DNA from: an uncultured Nitrosomonadales bacterium
GTDB taxonomy: Bacteria > Pseudomonadota > Gammaproteobacteria > Burkholderiales > Methylophilaceae
Assembly: GCA_946481065.1 (NCBI GenBank)
Contig: CAMLMA010000001.1
Coordinates: forward strand, 1-59,793
Length of the DNA stretch: 59,793 nucleotides
Direction of reading: 5' to 3'
Under the pieces are notes generated by a model that worked only from the letters and a program-made list of their open reading frames with translations, made no database searches and had not been told where the DNA came from. Shown piece by piece: positions 44,940-54,408 of this stretch (its first letter is position 1; every line of letters starts with the position of its first letter). The position numbers were made by a program, and so were the translations under genes.

Positions 44940-45383
44940 TCAGTTGCACCCGTTCTCCAGGACTTCAACGAAACGCATGGCTTCATAATAACGATCGCCG
45001 ACCTTGGCCACGGCACGCACATTGGAACTTTCCGCCATCTTGATACGGGTCACGACAAAGGGTTCCGTACCCTGACTGAAGAGGAAATTGGCGATCAGCG
45101 GCGTCGGGTTGTGATCGACCAGGATGGCGATCGCTTCTGTCCCGGGGATATGGCTCGATACTTCGATCTGTACCACTGCGCCGTTCTCGGCCCGATCCGG
45201 CGCCTTGAGATCGATCTGCTGGCTCGGCGACTGGGTTTCGGCCTGCAGGCCCTTGAGTGCGCCTGCCAGCTCGGTCGATTCGAAGGCCTCCCGGTTCCAG
45301 ACGGCGGCCAGGGCCTTCAGCGGCATGAGCAGCATCGCGCCAAGCCCGCCGGCGAGTCCCATCAAAAATTCCCTACGTTGCAT
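44940..45383 (-). CDS. soxY: Thiosulfate oxidation carrier subunit SoxY-like
   Basis: A 147-residue exported protein with a twin-arginine signal (RREFLMGLAGGLGAML). SoxY carries sulfur intermediates on a cysteine at the end of a flexible C-terminal arm, classically GGCGG. Here the protein ends ENGCN, so the cysteine (Cys146) is kept but the glycines after it are missing and the arm is stiffer. The body (SSHIPGTEAIAILVDHNPTPL and FVVTRIKMAESSNVRA) fits SoxY. It is 21 bases after the BepA-like gene and precedes soxZ. Confidence 0.87.
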   Translation of the reverse strand: MQRREFLMGLAGGLGAMLLMPLKALAAVWNREAFESTELAGALKGLQAETQSPSQQIDLKAPDRAENGAVVQIEVSSHIPGTEAIAILVDHNPTPLIANFLFSQGTEPFVVTRIKMAESSNVRAVAKVGDRYYEAMRFVEVLENGCN

Positions 45384-45404
45384 CTTCGTCCCTTTTCGTC
45401 GCGG

Positions 45405-46862
45405 CTAGTTGAACCAGCCTTCCTTCTTGGGTTTGTCCACGCGCTGCTTGAGTTCGTTCAATCTCGCTTCGACGATGGATTGCTGGTAGAAATCCCCGTC
45501 ACCCGCTTTCACCGCAAGGTCGAACTGCTCCAGCGCGCCCTGCAGGTTGTATTGACGCAGATAGGATTCGCCCTGCGCCTGGTGCCGCAACAGGTTCTTG
45601 CCCTGCGCGGTATAGGCCCGTGACTTCAGCTCATAGAGGTAGGGATCATCAGGGAAGGACGAAACCTTGTCCTCGATCAGCTTCAGCGCCTTATCCGGCT
45701 GATGGCTGGCAAGCAGGTGCTCTGCGTAGCCGTAGATCAGTGCGCGATGATCGGGGAAGCGCGCGAGCGCCGCGACGAACTGCTTGCCGGCCGCATCGGC
45801 ATCCTTGCGCGCCACTTCGATGTTGGCCGCCAGGGTCTCGATCATCGGGTGCGGCATGGCGTTCTTGCGCAGCCAGGCCAGTTCGCCGGCCGCGGCGTCG
45901 AGCTCGTTCTTGCGCACATAGGCGACCGCCAGCCCGTAATGCTGTGCATCTTCGGTGGTGTAACGTTTCTCCTGCAGATTCTGGCGGAACACGCTGATCG
46001 CCTGTTGTGGCGTACCGAGCGCCGCCACCAGCTTGGCTTTGACGTATTCGAAATCCGGGCTGAAAGGCAACATGCGATAGTTGGCCGCGGCTTCCGCACG
46101 CCCACGCACATCGGCGATACGCTCGGAAGTCAGCGGGTGGGTGCGCAGGAAGGAGGGGGCACTACCGTCGGAGAAGCGCGAACCCTTTTGCAGGGTCTCG
46201 AAGAAAGTCGCCAGCGCGCGTGTATCGAACCCGGCTTTCTGCATGATCTGGAAGCCGACACGATCGGCTTCGCGTTCGTGTTCGCGGGTGTAATCCAGCT
46301 GACGCTGGATCGACCCGGCGGAAGCTGCCGCCATCGCGCCGCCACTGAGCTGCGGACTACCGCGCGCCGCCAGCAGTGCCAGCGCCATGCCGGCCATGCT
46401 GATGATGGAATCGGTCTTCTGCTGGGCCAGCATACGCGCCAGATGGTGCTGCACGACGTGCCCGATCTCATGGCCAAGGACGCCAGCCACTTCGGACTCA
46501 TTGTTGGCAGCGACGATCAGGCCGGTATGCACGCCGATGACGCCACCCGGCATGGCGAAGGCGTTGATGGAGTTATCCTTGACCACGAAGAAACGGAAGG
46601 TCTGCTGCGGATTCGGGCTGTTAGCGCCAAGGCGCAAGCCGAGCGCGGTGACATAGTCCGTGACCTCGGCATCCTGCAGCACCTGGTTGCTGTTGTAGAC
46701 GTCGCGCATGATCTGCTCGGCGATACGCTCCTCCTGCAGGGGGGAGAGCACGGTCGCCGAAGCATCGCCGAGTTCCGGCAGGTTGATGTTGTCGGCGCGG
46801 GCCGCTGAGGAAAGCGTGGTCGACAGCAGGCTCAGCAGCAAGATGGAAGAGATGAATTTCAT
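45405..46862 (-). CDS. bepA: BepA-like M48 protease with TPR domain
   Basis: A 485-residue periplasmic protease and chaperone of outer-membrane protein assembly. A signal peptide (about 23 residues, ending ARA) precedes the M48 domain with [10 protein letters not shown] and the downstream [10 protein letters not shown] zinc site; [16 protein letters not shown] is the conserved edge strand. The C-terminal 200 residues are tetratricopeptide repeats (about 285-470). It is the second M48 gene of the window and the one matching BepA/YfgC. Co-orientation with soxYZ suggests read-through rather than shared function. Confidence 0.9.
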   Translation of the reverse strand: MKFISSILLLSLLSTTLSSAARADNINLPELGDASATVLSPLQEERIAEQIMRDVYNSNQVLQDAEVTDYVTALGLRLGANSPNPQQTFRFFVVKDNSINAFAMPGGVIGVHTGLIVAANNESEVAGVLGHEIGHVVQHHLARMLAQQKTDSIISMAGMALALLAARGSPQLSGGAMAAASAGSIQRQLDYTREHEREADRVGFQIMQKAGFDTRALATFFETLQKGSRFSDGSAPSFLRTHPLTSERIADVRGRAEAAANYRMLPFSPDFEYVKAKLVAALGTPQQAISVFRQNLQEKRYTTEDAQHYGLAVAYVRKNELDAAAGELAWLRKNAMPHPMIETLAANIEVARKDADAAGKQFVAALARFPDHRALIYGYAEHLLASHQPDKALKLIEDKVSSFPDDPYLYELKSRAYTAQGKNLLRHQAQGESYLRQYNLQGALEQFDLAVKAGDGDFYQQSIVEARLNELKQRVDKPKKEGWFN

Positions 46863-46969
46863 ACTGCTATGATAGCGGGGTTAAGTTCCAAGTTCAGCCC
46901 AGTTTAAAATCGATTCACAGGGAATCGATGCGTTCGGCATCGATCAACAGGAAAGCAAGCAGGCAGGCC

Positions 46970-47461
46970 ATGAGCGAACTCACCCATTTTGACAGCAGCG
47001 GCCAGGCCCACATGGTCGATGTCGGCGCAAAGTCCGAGACGCACCGCATCGCAAGGGCGGGCGGCAGCATCCGCATGTTGCCGGCGACGCTGGCCCACAT
47101 CCTGAAAGGTGACGCCAAGAAAGGCGACGTACTCGGCATCGCGCGCATCGCCGGCATCCAGGCATCCAAGCGGACGTCGGACCTCATTCCGCTGTGCCAT
47201 CCCATCAGCCTGACGAAAGTCGCGGTCGCTTTCGACATCGACGAAGCGACGAGTAGCATCCACTGCACCGTGACCGCCGAAACCTACGGCAAGACCGGCG
47301 TCGAGATGGAAGCCCTCACCGCCACCAGCGTCGCTCTGCTGACCATCTACGACATGTGCAAGGCGGTGGATCGCGGCATGACCATCAGCGACATCCGTTT
47401 GCTGGAGAAGCAGGGCGGGAAATCGGGACATTGGCAAGCGGATCAACGACCAGCGGACTGA
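46970..47461 (+). CDS. moaC: Cyclic pyranopterin monophosphate synthase MoaC
   Basis: MoaC (163 residues) converts the MoaA product to cPMP in molybdenum cofactor synthesis. Diagnostic segments are [30 protein letters not shown] and [25 protein letters not shown], with Lys and Asp of the active site in the last. The ATG at 46970 is chosen over an upstream in-frame ATG because MSELTHFD matches the family start. Its product supports FdsA and the FdhF/YdeP enzyme. No other moa gene is adjacent. Confidence 0.95.
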   Translation: MSELTHFDSSGQAHMVDVGAKSETHRIARAGGSIRMLPATLAHILKGDAKKGDVLGIARIAGIQASKRTSDLIPLCHPISLTKVAVAFDIDEATSSIHCTVTAETYGKTGVEMEALTATSVALLTIYDMCKAVDRGMTISDIRLLEKQGGKSGHWQADQRPAD

Positions 47462-47477
47462 GCTAGCGGACCAAGAT

Positions 47478-48566
47478 CTAGTCTTTGAGTCTGAACGGCG
47501 CAGGATCCAGCATGGGCTTCTCGCCGCAGATCAGCGCCGCAGCCATGCGCGCTGCCGCGGGTGCCATGGTCAGGCCATAACGGAAATGGCCGGTATTGAG
47601 ATACAGGTTCCCCACCTGCGGATGCGCACAGATGGCCGGCAGATTCTCCGGCGTACCCGGACGCAGACCACTCCAGTGCTTGAGCACGGGCTGCTGCTTG
47701 AGTGCAGGCAGGATGGCTTCGGCCTTGGCCTGCATCTCGACACGTACATCCTCAGTCGTACCCGGATCGAACCCCACATCCTCCAGCGTGCTGCCGGCGA
47801 GCATGACGCCATCGCGACGCGGCACCATGTAAAAACCCTCACGATAGACCATGTGCTGCAAGCCGCCCGGCGGTTGCTGGTAGAGCAGGATCTGGCCGCG
47901 CATGGGCTTGATCTTGAGCCTGGCCGCCGTCTCCTTGAGCAGGTCGAAACTCCACGCGCCTGAAGTCACCACGAACCGGTCGGCATGCAGGGTTTCGCCA
48001 TCCAGTGTCTCCCAGTGTTGCAACTCATCCTGCATCTGCAGGGGCTTGAGTTCGGTTTTTTCCAGTAACCTGACGCCGCGCTTGAGCAGATAGGCACGCA
48101 AGGCCTGAAGCACGTTGGGCGGCCTGACCTGGCCGACGCGCGGGAGCCACAAGGCAGTATCGCCCTTGGGCGAAAGTAGCGCCGGATAGGACGCCGCAGG
48201 CACCTGTTGCGCTTCGATGCCCTGCCGCGCAGACCACTGCAAGGCCTGCGCCATATCGAATGTCGGCAACAACAGCATGCCCGAGCGCCGGTATTCCGGA
48301 TCGATGCCGGTCTCGGCCAGCAACTCCTCGCAGAATTCGGGGTAGATCGCGGCGCCAGCCATGGTCAGCTGGTTGACCGCATCGGCATACATCCACGGCA
48401 GCAGGGGGAACAGGATCCCGGCGCCCGCCCACGAGGATTCGCCCGAGGTCTGGCTGGCGACCACATTCCGGTCGACCAGCGTGACCTCGCAACCGCGGTT
48501 CTTGAGTTCGAGTGCGGTCATGCACCCGACGATGCCGCCACCGGCGACCACGACTCGCATGTTCAT
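47478..48566 (-). CDS. thiO: FAD-dependent glycine oxidase ThiO
   Basis: A 362-residue D-amino-acid-oxidase-fold flavoenzyme; ThiO makes the iminoglycine used for the thiazole of thiamine. The dinucleotide fold GGGIVG spans 9-14, with Asp near the end of strand 2 (VTLVDRN). GLRPGTPENLPAI and YLNTGHFRYGLTMAPA match the C-terminal FAD and substrate region. Other thiamine genes are not here, so a different amine oxidase role is possible. It lies four bases after the antiporter stop. Confidence 0.85.
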   Translation of the reverse strand: MNMRVVVAGGGIVGCMTALELKNRGCEVTLVDRNVVASQTSGESSWAGAGILFPLLPWMYADAVNQLTMAGAAIYPEFCEELLAETGIDPEYRRSGMLLLPTFDMAQALQWSARQGIEAQQVPAASYPALLSPKGDTALWLPRVGQVRPPNVLQALRAYLLKRGVRLLEKTELKPLQMQDELQHWETLDGETLHADRFVVTSGAWSFDLLKETAARLKIKPMRGQILLYQQPPGGLQHMVYREGFYMVPRRDGVMLAGSTLEDVGFDPGTTEDVRVEMQAKAEAILPALKQQPVLKHWSGLRPGTPENLPAICAHPQVGNLYLNTGHFRYGLTMAPAAARMAAALICGEKPMLDPAPFRLKD

Positions 48567-48570
48567 CGCC

Positions 48571-50544
48571 TCACCTGCCCGTCAGCATGAGTTTTTCGGC
48601 CCGGATCAGGGCCTCAGGCTTGCCTAGCAGCACCACGATATCGCCTTCGAGGAAATTGGAACTGGGTTCGGCGTCATAGGGTTTGAAGCTGTTGCGCCGG
48701 ATGGTCTTCACTTCCACGGCATAGCCTTCCAGCCCCATGTCCATGACGCGTTTACCGATACAGTAGGCCGATGCCGGGATCACCACAGAATGCAGGCGTG
48801 GCTGGCTCTTTTCCAGGGCTTCCTGCTCGGCATCGGTGACGCCATGGAAGAAGCCGCGGAACATCTTGTAATGCTCCTCGCGGAAACTGCGGATACGCTT
48901 GATGACGCGCGTCAGCGGCACCCCGAGCAGCACCAGCGCGTGCGACGCCAGCATCAAGCTACCCTCGAGGACTTCGGGCACGACCTCGGTCGCGCCGGCG
49001 GCACGGAAGGCCTCCATGTTGGTATCGTCCACCGTGCGCACGATCACAGGCAGCTCCGGATGGTTCTCTCGCAGCACGTGCAGGATCTTCATGGCGCCAT
49101 GCACATCGTTGTAGCTGATGATGAGCGCACGTGCGCGATCGAGCCCGGCCGCCCGCAATACGATGCGGCGGGTGGCATCGCCGTACATCACGCGTTCGCC
49201 GGCGGCCGCTGCTTCCTGCACGCGGGTCGGGTCGATATCGAGGGCGATGAAGGGGATCTTCTCTTCGGTCAGGAAACGCGCGAGATACTGGCCGCTACGC
49301 CCGAACCCGCAGATGATGACGTGATCCGACAGATGCTTGCCGACCTCTTCGATGCCTTCGATCTGGTGTTTGCGGTTGCGTGTATAGCTGCGCGCGAAGA
49401 ATTCCGCGATACGCAGGTTCTGCTGGATGACGAACGGCGCCGCCACCATCGACAACAGCGACCCGGCGAGCACGATCTGCAGCGTCGGCCCGCTGATCAG
49501 GCCCTTGTCCAGACCCAGCGCCAGTAGCACGAAACTGAATTCGCCGGCTTGCGCCAGCGTCACGCCGGCACGCACGGCAACCCCGGGCTCATAGCCGAAC
49601 AAGCGGCTCAAGACCGCGATGATCAGGCTCTTGCCGAACAACAATGCGGTGACCACGAGCAGCACCAGGCCAGCGTGGTCGTAGACTTCGTGCACATCGA
49701 GCAGCATGCCGACGGTGATGAAGAACAGGCCGAGCAGGATGTCGCGGAACGCGGCGATATCGGATTCCACCTGGTAGCGGTAATGCGTCTCTGAGATCAG
49801 CATCCCGGCGATGAAGGCGCCAAGCGCATAGGAGAGGCCCGCCATCTTGGTGGCGAAGGCGAGGATCAGCGTCACCATAAGGACGTTGAGCACGAAGAGC
49901 TCGCGCGAACGCTGACGTGCGACCAGGCTGAACCACCGGTTCATCAGGGTCTTGCCGAAGACGAACAGCAGCGTCAGTACGGCGGCGGCCTTGAGACCGG
50001 CGATCCCCAGGGTCGCCATCAGGTCCTCGGGCTGCGCTGCCAGCGCCGGGATCATCACCAGCAAAGGCACCACGGCGATATCCTGGAACAACAGTACGCC
50101 GATCGCGAGCCGGCCATGACGCGAGTTGATGTCGAGCCGCTCGACCAGCATCTTGGAAACGATGGCGGTGGACGACATGGCGAAGGCGCCGCTGATCACC
50201 AGCGCCGTCTGCCAGCTGAGCCCGAACAGCATGCACACGCCCATCGCCAGCAGCATGGTGACGACCACCTGCGCGCCGCCGAGGCCTAGCACCACACGAC
50301 GCATGGAATAGAGTTGCGGCAGGCTGAATTCGAGGCCGATGCTGAACATGAGGAAGACGATGCCGAATTCCGCCAGCTCGCGGTTGGCTTCGGTGTCCGG
50401 CAGGATGCCGGAGGTCTCCGGGCCGAGCGCCAGGCCGACCAGGAAATAGGCCAGCATCGTCGGCAGGTTGAGTGCGCGGAACAGGGCTACCACCAGTACG
50501 GAACTGGTCAGCAGGATCAGTATGGTCGGCAGCGTATCTTGCAT
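48571..50544 (-). CDS. KefB/YbaL-type CPA2 cation:proton antiporter
   Basis: A 657-residue antiporter: twelve or thirteen helices (about 5-380) of the CPA2 family with GPETSGILPD and ISGAFAMSSTAIVSKML, then a cytoplasmic RCK/TrkA-N domain (about 410-530, nucleotide fold GFGRSGQYLARFL) and a TrkA-C domain (about 570-655). These proteins move K+ or Na+ against H+. The extra TrkA-C domain is more YbaL-like than glutathione-gated KefB/KefC. No KefF/KefG partner is present. Confidence 0.88.
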   Translation of the reverse strand: MQDTLPTILILLTSSVLVVALFRALNLPTMLAYFLVGLALGPETSGILPDTEANRELAEFGIVFLMFSIGLEFSLPQLYSMRRVVLGLGGAQVVVTMLLAMGVCMLFGLSWQTALVISGAFAMSSTAIVSKMLVERLDINSRHGRLAIGVLLFQDIAVVPLLVMIPALAAQPEDLMATLGIAGLKAAAVLTLLFVFGKTLMNRWFSLVARQRSRELFVLNVLMVTLILAFATKMAGLSYALGAFIAGMLISETHYRYQVESDIAAFRDILLGLFFITVGMLLDVHEVYDHAGLVLLVVTALLFGKSLIIAVLSRLFGYEPGVAVRAGVTLAQAGEFSFVLLALGLDKGLISGPTLQIVLAGSLLSMVAAPFVIQQNLRIAEFFARSYTRNRKHQIEGIEEVGKHLSDHVIICGFGRSGQYLARFLTEEKIPFIALDIDPTRVQEAAAAGERVMYGDATRRIVLRAAGLDRARALIISYNDVHGAMKILHVLRENHPELPVIVRTVDDTNMEAFRAAGATEVVPEVLEGSLMLASHALVLLGVPLTRVIKRIRSFREEHYKMFRGFFHGVTDAEQEALEKSQPRLHSVVIPASAYCIGKRVMDMGLEGYAVEVKTIRRNSFKPYDAEPSSNFLEGDIVVLLGKPEALIRAEKLMLTGR

Positions 50545-50693
50545 GAGCTGTTCAATATTCCTTCATGGACTTGTGACCGGAGATGGTCGATATGTGGCGG
50601 CGCGGCATGGGTGTCGGCAAGCCCTTGGCATGGCCCTTAGCAAAAATCGTGCTAATTTGCTTTCATCACCTTTATTCGCATGACATTCCCTTT

Positions 50694-50699
50694 TATACT
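50694..50699 (+). promoter_or_regulatory. -10 box just upstream of kdsD
   Basis: TATACT at 50694-50699 matches five of six -10 positions, and its spacing predicts transcription to begin at or within a base of the kdsD ATG (50706). There is no clear -35 and no Shine-Dalgarno before the ATG, so the message could be leaderless. Confidence 0.4.
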
Positions 50700-50705
50700 T
50701 GAGCC

Positions 50706-51719
50706 ATGGGAACACCGAATCCACAAACCACCAGCGCGCCGCGAGCTGCCGATGCGAAGCAACCGCTGGCTCTGGCCCGGGAGGTACTTGAGATCGAGGC
50801 GCGCGCGGTCGAAGCGCTTGCCCAGCGACTCGATGCAAGCTTCAACCGCGCTGTCGAGCTCATTTTACAATGCCGCGGGCGCGTTGTGGTGAGCGGCATG
50901 GGGAAATCCGGCCATATCGGCTGCAAGATCGCCGCGACCCTCGCCAGCACCGGCACCCCATCCTTCTTCATGCACCCGGCCGAAGCCAGCCACGGCGACC
51001 TGGGCATGATCACGCGCGACGATGTCGTCATCGCGCTCTCCAATTCCGGCGAAAGCGACGAGCTGCTCGCCATCCTGCCCTTGCTCAAGCGCATGGGCGC
51101 GAAACTCATCAGCATCACCGGCAACACGCGCTCATCGCTGGCGCGCGAGGCTGACGTCCATCTCGACGCCCATGTCGACCAGGAAGCCTGCCCGCTCGGC
51201 CTCTCGCCTACGGCCAGCACCACCGCGGCCCTGGCGCTGGGTGATGCGCTGGCGGTGACGGTGCTCGACATGCGCGGATTCTCCGCCGAGGATTTCGCCC
51301 GTTCGCATCCGGGCGGCCAGCTCGGCCGCAGACTGTTGCTGCATGTCAGCGACGTCATGCGCCACGGCGAGGCCATTCCCACCGTACACCTCGATGCGGC
51401 GCTCTCCGCCGGTCTGCTCGAGATGTCCCGCAAGGGCCTGGGCATGACTGCGGTCGTCGACGATGACGGCCGGTCCGTCGGCATCTTCACCGACGGCGAT
51501 CTGCGACGTACCTTCGAACAGGGCATCAATGTCGCTGGTACGACCATGCGACAAGTCATGCACGCAGACCCGCTGACCATCCTGCCGACACAACTGGCGG
51601 TGGACGCGGTGGAATGCATGGAAAAGAAGAAGATCACGAGCCTGCTGGTCGTCGACCAGCAGGGCGAATTGGTCGGCGCATTGAACATGCACGACCTGTT
51701 GATGGCAAAGGTCGTTTGA
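50706..51719 (+). CDS. kdsD: D-arabinose 5-phosphate isomerase
   Basis: A 337-residue sugar-phosphate isomerase that makes arabinose 5-phosphate for KDO synthesis. The SIS domain (about 40-190) has SGMGKSGHIGCKIAATLASTGTP, and two CBS domains (about 215-335) follow. It has about 20 extra polar residues at the N-terminus compared with most KdsD. The stop is directly followed by the kdsC ATG with no gap. It begins the KDO/Lpt block. Confidence 0.95.
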   Translation: MGTPNPQTTSAPRAADAKQPLALAREVLEIEARAVEALAQRLDASFNRAVELILQCRGRVVVSGMGKSGHIGCKIAATLASTGTPSFFMHPAEASHGDLGMITRDDVVIALSNSGESDELLAILPLLKRMGAKLISITGNTRSSLAREADVHLDAHVDQEACPLGLSPTASTTAALALGDALAVTVLDMRGFSAEDFARSHPGGQLGRRLLLHVSDVMRHGEAIPTVHLDAALSAGLLEMSRKGLGMTAVVDDDGRSVGIFTDGDLRRTFEQGINVAGTTMRQVMHADPLTILPTQLAVDAVECMEKKKITSLLVVDQQGELVGALNMHDLLMAKVV

Positions 51720-52244
51720 ATGACACCCGTAGAACAGCGCGCCAAGCGCATCAAGATCGTAGCTTTCGACGTCGATGGCGTCATGACCAATGGTGGCCTC
51801 ATGCTCAGCGATGAAGGCCTGGAATCCAAGATGTTCCACTCGCTCGACGGCCTTGGGCTCAAGATGCTCACCGCCACTGGCATCCAGATCGCGCTGGTCA
51901 CGGCGCGCACCTCGAACGTGGTGGTCGAACGCGCCAAGAACATCAAGGCCAAGCTCGTTTACCAAGGCGCGGAGAACAAGCTGGTGGCTTTCGAACAGCT
52001 GCTCAAGGATACGGGCATCAGCGCCGAGGAATGTGCGTTCATGGGCGATGACGTCGTCGACCTGCCGCCGCTGCGCCGCTGTGGCCTCGCGGTCACCGTA
52101 CCACATGCCATGCCGCTGGTGAAACAGTACGTGCATTACACGACGGAACGCCAGGCCGGGTTCGGCGCTGTGCGCGAAGTATGTGAACTGATCATGAAGG
52201 CGCAGGGAACCTTCGATGGCCAGATGGCAAGATTCCTGGAATAA
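51720..52244 (+). CDS. kdsC: KDO 8-phosphate phosphatase
   Basis: A 174-residue HAD phosphatase that releases KDO from KDO-8-P. The nucleophile motif is FDVDGVMTNG with Asp17 and Asp19. The loop GLGLKMLTATGIQIALVTAR is the second HAD motif, and FMGDDVVDLPPL is the fourth. No cap domain, as in tetrameric KdsC. The gene abuts kdsD and is followed by lptC. Confidence 0.96.
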   Translation: MTPVEQRAKRIKIVAFDVDGVMTNGGLMLSDEGLESKMFHSLDGLGLKMLTATGIQIALVTARTSNVVVERAKNIKAKLVYQGAENKLVAFEQLLKDTGISAEECAFMGDDVVDLPPLRRCGLAVTVPHAMPLVKQYVHYTTERQAGFGAVREVCELIMKAQGTFDGQMARFLE

Positions 52245-52264
52245 GCGAGAGGGCTGCATCGTAC

Positions 52265-53056
52265 ATGCTGGGGCGTCCGACCATCCTCTTCCCGTTGGCA
52301 TTGCTGGCGCTGCTGGCGTTATTGACCCTGTGGATCGAGCGTAGCGTGCAACCCCCGGAACACAAACTCGACGGCAGCAACCGGCATGACCCGGATTACA
52401 TCCTCAATTACTTCACGACCACGCGCACCGACGTCAACGGCGACCTCAAATACGTGCTCTCGGCGGCTGAAATGAAACACTATCCGGATGACGACAGCAC
52501 CGAGCTGAAGAAACCGCATTTCACGCAGTATTCGGTGGACAAACCCTATACCCAGATCGAAGGCGATCGCGGTTTCGTCTCCAGCAACGGCGAGAACGTG
52601 CAGTTCATCGGCAATGTGAAAGTCGTGCGCCAGGCCTTCAAGGACCGCGGCGAGATGACGGTGACGACCACCTTCCTCAACATCGTGCCGGACAAGGAAC
52701 TTGCCACCACGGACAAGGCAGTGGTGATCCGCCAGGCGCCAGAGACCGTGATCCATGCCGTCGGCATGATCTACAACAAGAAGCTGAAAACGCTGGAGCT
52801 GCACAGCCGGGTACGCGCACACTATGTCAAACCGGCGCCGACCGGCAGGAAGTCCAACGCGCCAAGGCCGACTTATTCCAAACAGCCGGTCAAAAAGCCG
52901 AGTGCGTCCAGCGCCAGCTCGGAAATCGTCAGCCCGCAAAGCCCCAGCAAGAAGCAGCCCACTTCAAAACCCGATAACCAGGCCGACCGATCCGTGACCA
53001 AACCGGCCAACAATAGCACCCGCATACGGAGAACCTATGAACCTGCATCGCCTTAG
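52265..53056 (+). CDS. lptC: LPS export protein LptC with long C-terminal tail
   Basis: A 263-residue bitopic protein linking LptB2FG to LptA. One N-terminal helix (about 4-24) is followed by a beta-jellyroll (about 40-185; DPDYILNYFTTTRTDVNG, then YTQIEGDRGFVSSNGENVQFIGNV). LptC is usually about 190 residues; the additional 80 residues here are rich in Ser, Lys, Pro and Asn and appear disordered. The tail overlaps the lptA start by 20 bases, so the extension may partly reflect read-through into that region. Confidence 0.9.
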   Translation: MLGRPTILFPLALLALLALLTLWIERSVQPPEHKLDGSNRHDPDYILNYFTTTRTDVNGDLKYVLSAAEMKHYPDDDSTELKKPHFTQYSVDKPYTQIEGDRGFVSSNGENVQFIGNVKVVRQAFKDRGEMTVTTTFLNIVPDKELATTDKAVVIRQAPETVIHAVGMIYNKKLKTLELHSRVRAHYVKPAPTGRKSNAPRPTYSKQPVKKPSASSASSEIVSPQSPSKKQPTSKPDNQADRSVTKPANNSTRIRRTYEPASP

Positions 53057-53585
53057 CTTGCTCATGACCCTGCTGGCCCTGGCCCCGCCTCACGCCTTTG
53101 CGGAAAAGGCTGACCGGGACAAGCCTATCGATCTCGAGGCGGATACGGTCATGGTCAACGACGCCAAGAAGACCAGCACCTACACCGGGAATGTCATCCT
53201 GACGCAGGGCACGCTGGTCATCAAGGGCGACAAGCTCGTCGTGCGCGAGGACAAGGACGGCTTCCAGCACAGCACCACCTACGGCAACCCGCAAAAGCCC
53301 TCGACCTTCAAACAGAAGATGGAAGGCAAGAACGAGTACATGGAAGGCAGTGGCCAGCGGATCGAATATGACGGCCGCATGGACAAGGTACAACTGTTCA
53401 CCAAAGCCTGGGTGAAACGCGGCGACGACATCGTCCACGGCGATTACATCATGTATGACGCCAACTCGGAGTACGCCGAAGTCATCGGCGGCGGTTCACA
53501 GGCCGCCACCGCAGGCACGCCGACCGGACGAGTGCGCGCTGTCATCCAGCCGAAGAAGAAACCGGCCCCGGCCGAAGGCCAGTGA
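53037..53585 (+). CDS. lptA: LPS transport periplasmic protein LptA
   Basis: A 182-residue periplasmic bridge protein with a signal peptide of about 22 residues (MNLHRLSLLMTLLALAPP). The OstA beta-strand stack follows: IDLEADTVMVNDAKKTSTYTGNV, then GTLVIKGDKLVVRED. It polymerises between LptC and LptDE. Its GGAG ribosome site lies inside the lptC coding end. A short Pro/Lys-rich tail closes the protein. Confidence 0.94.
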   Translation: MNLHRLSLLMTLLALAPPHAFAEKADRDKPIDLEADTVMVNDAKKTSTYTGNVILTQGTLVIKGDKLVVREDKDGFQHSTTYGNPQKPSTFKQKMEGKNEYMEGSGQRIEYDGRMDKVQLFTKAWVKRGDDIVHGDYIMYDANSEYAEVIGGGSQAATAGTPTGRVRAVIQPKKKPAPAEGQ

Positions 53586-53658
53586 GCTATCTAAGCGTCA
53601 ACGAATGCCCGGCCCCAATGAACCCTGACCGAATACGGAAGCAAGAGCGAACCATCCA

Positions 53659-54381
<723 letters not shown>

Positions 54382-54408
54382 GGGCGCAAGGCGGAACACA
54401 GCAAGATC

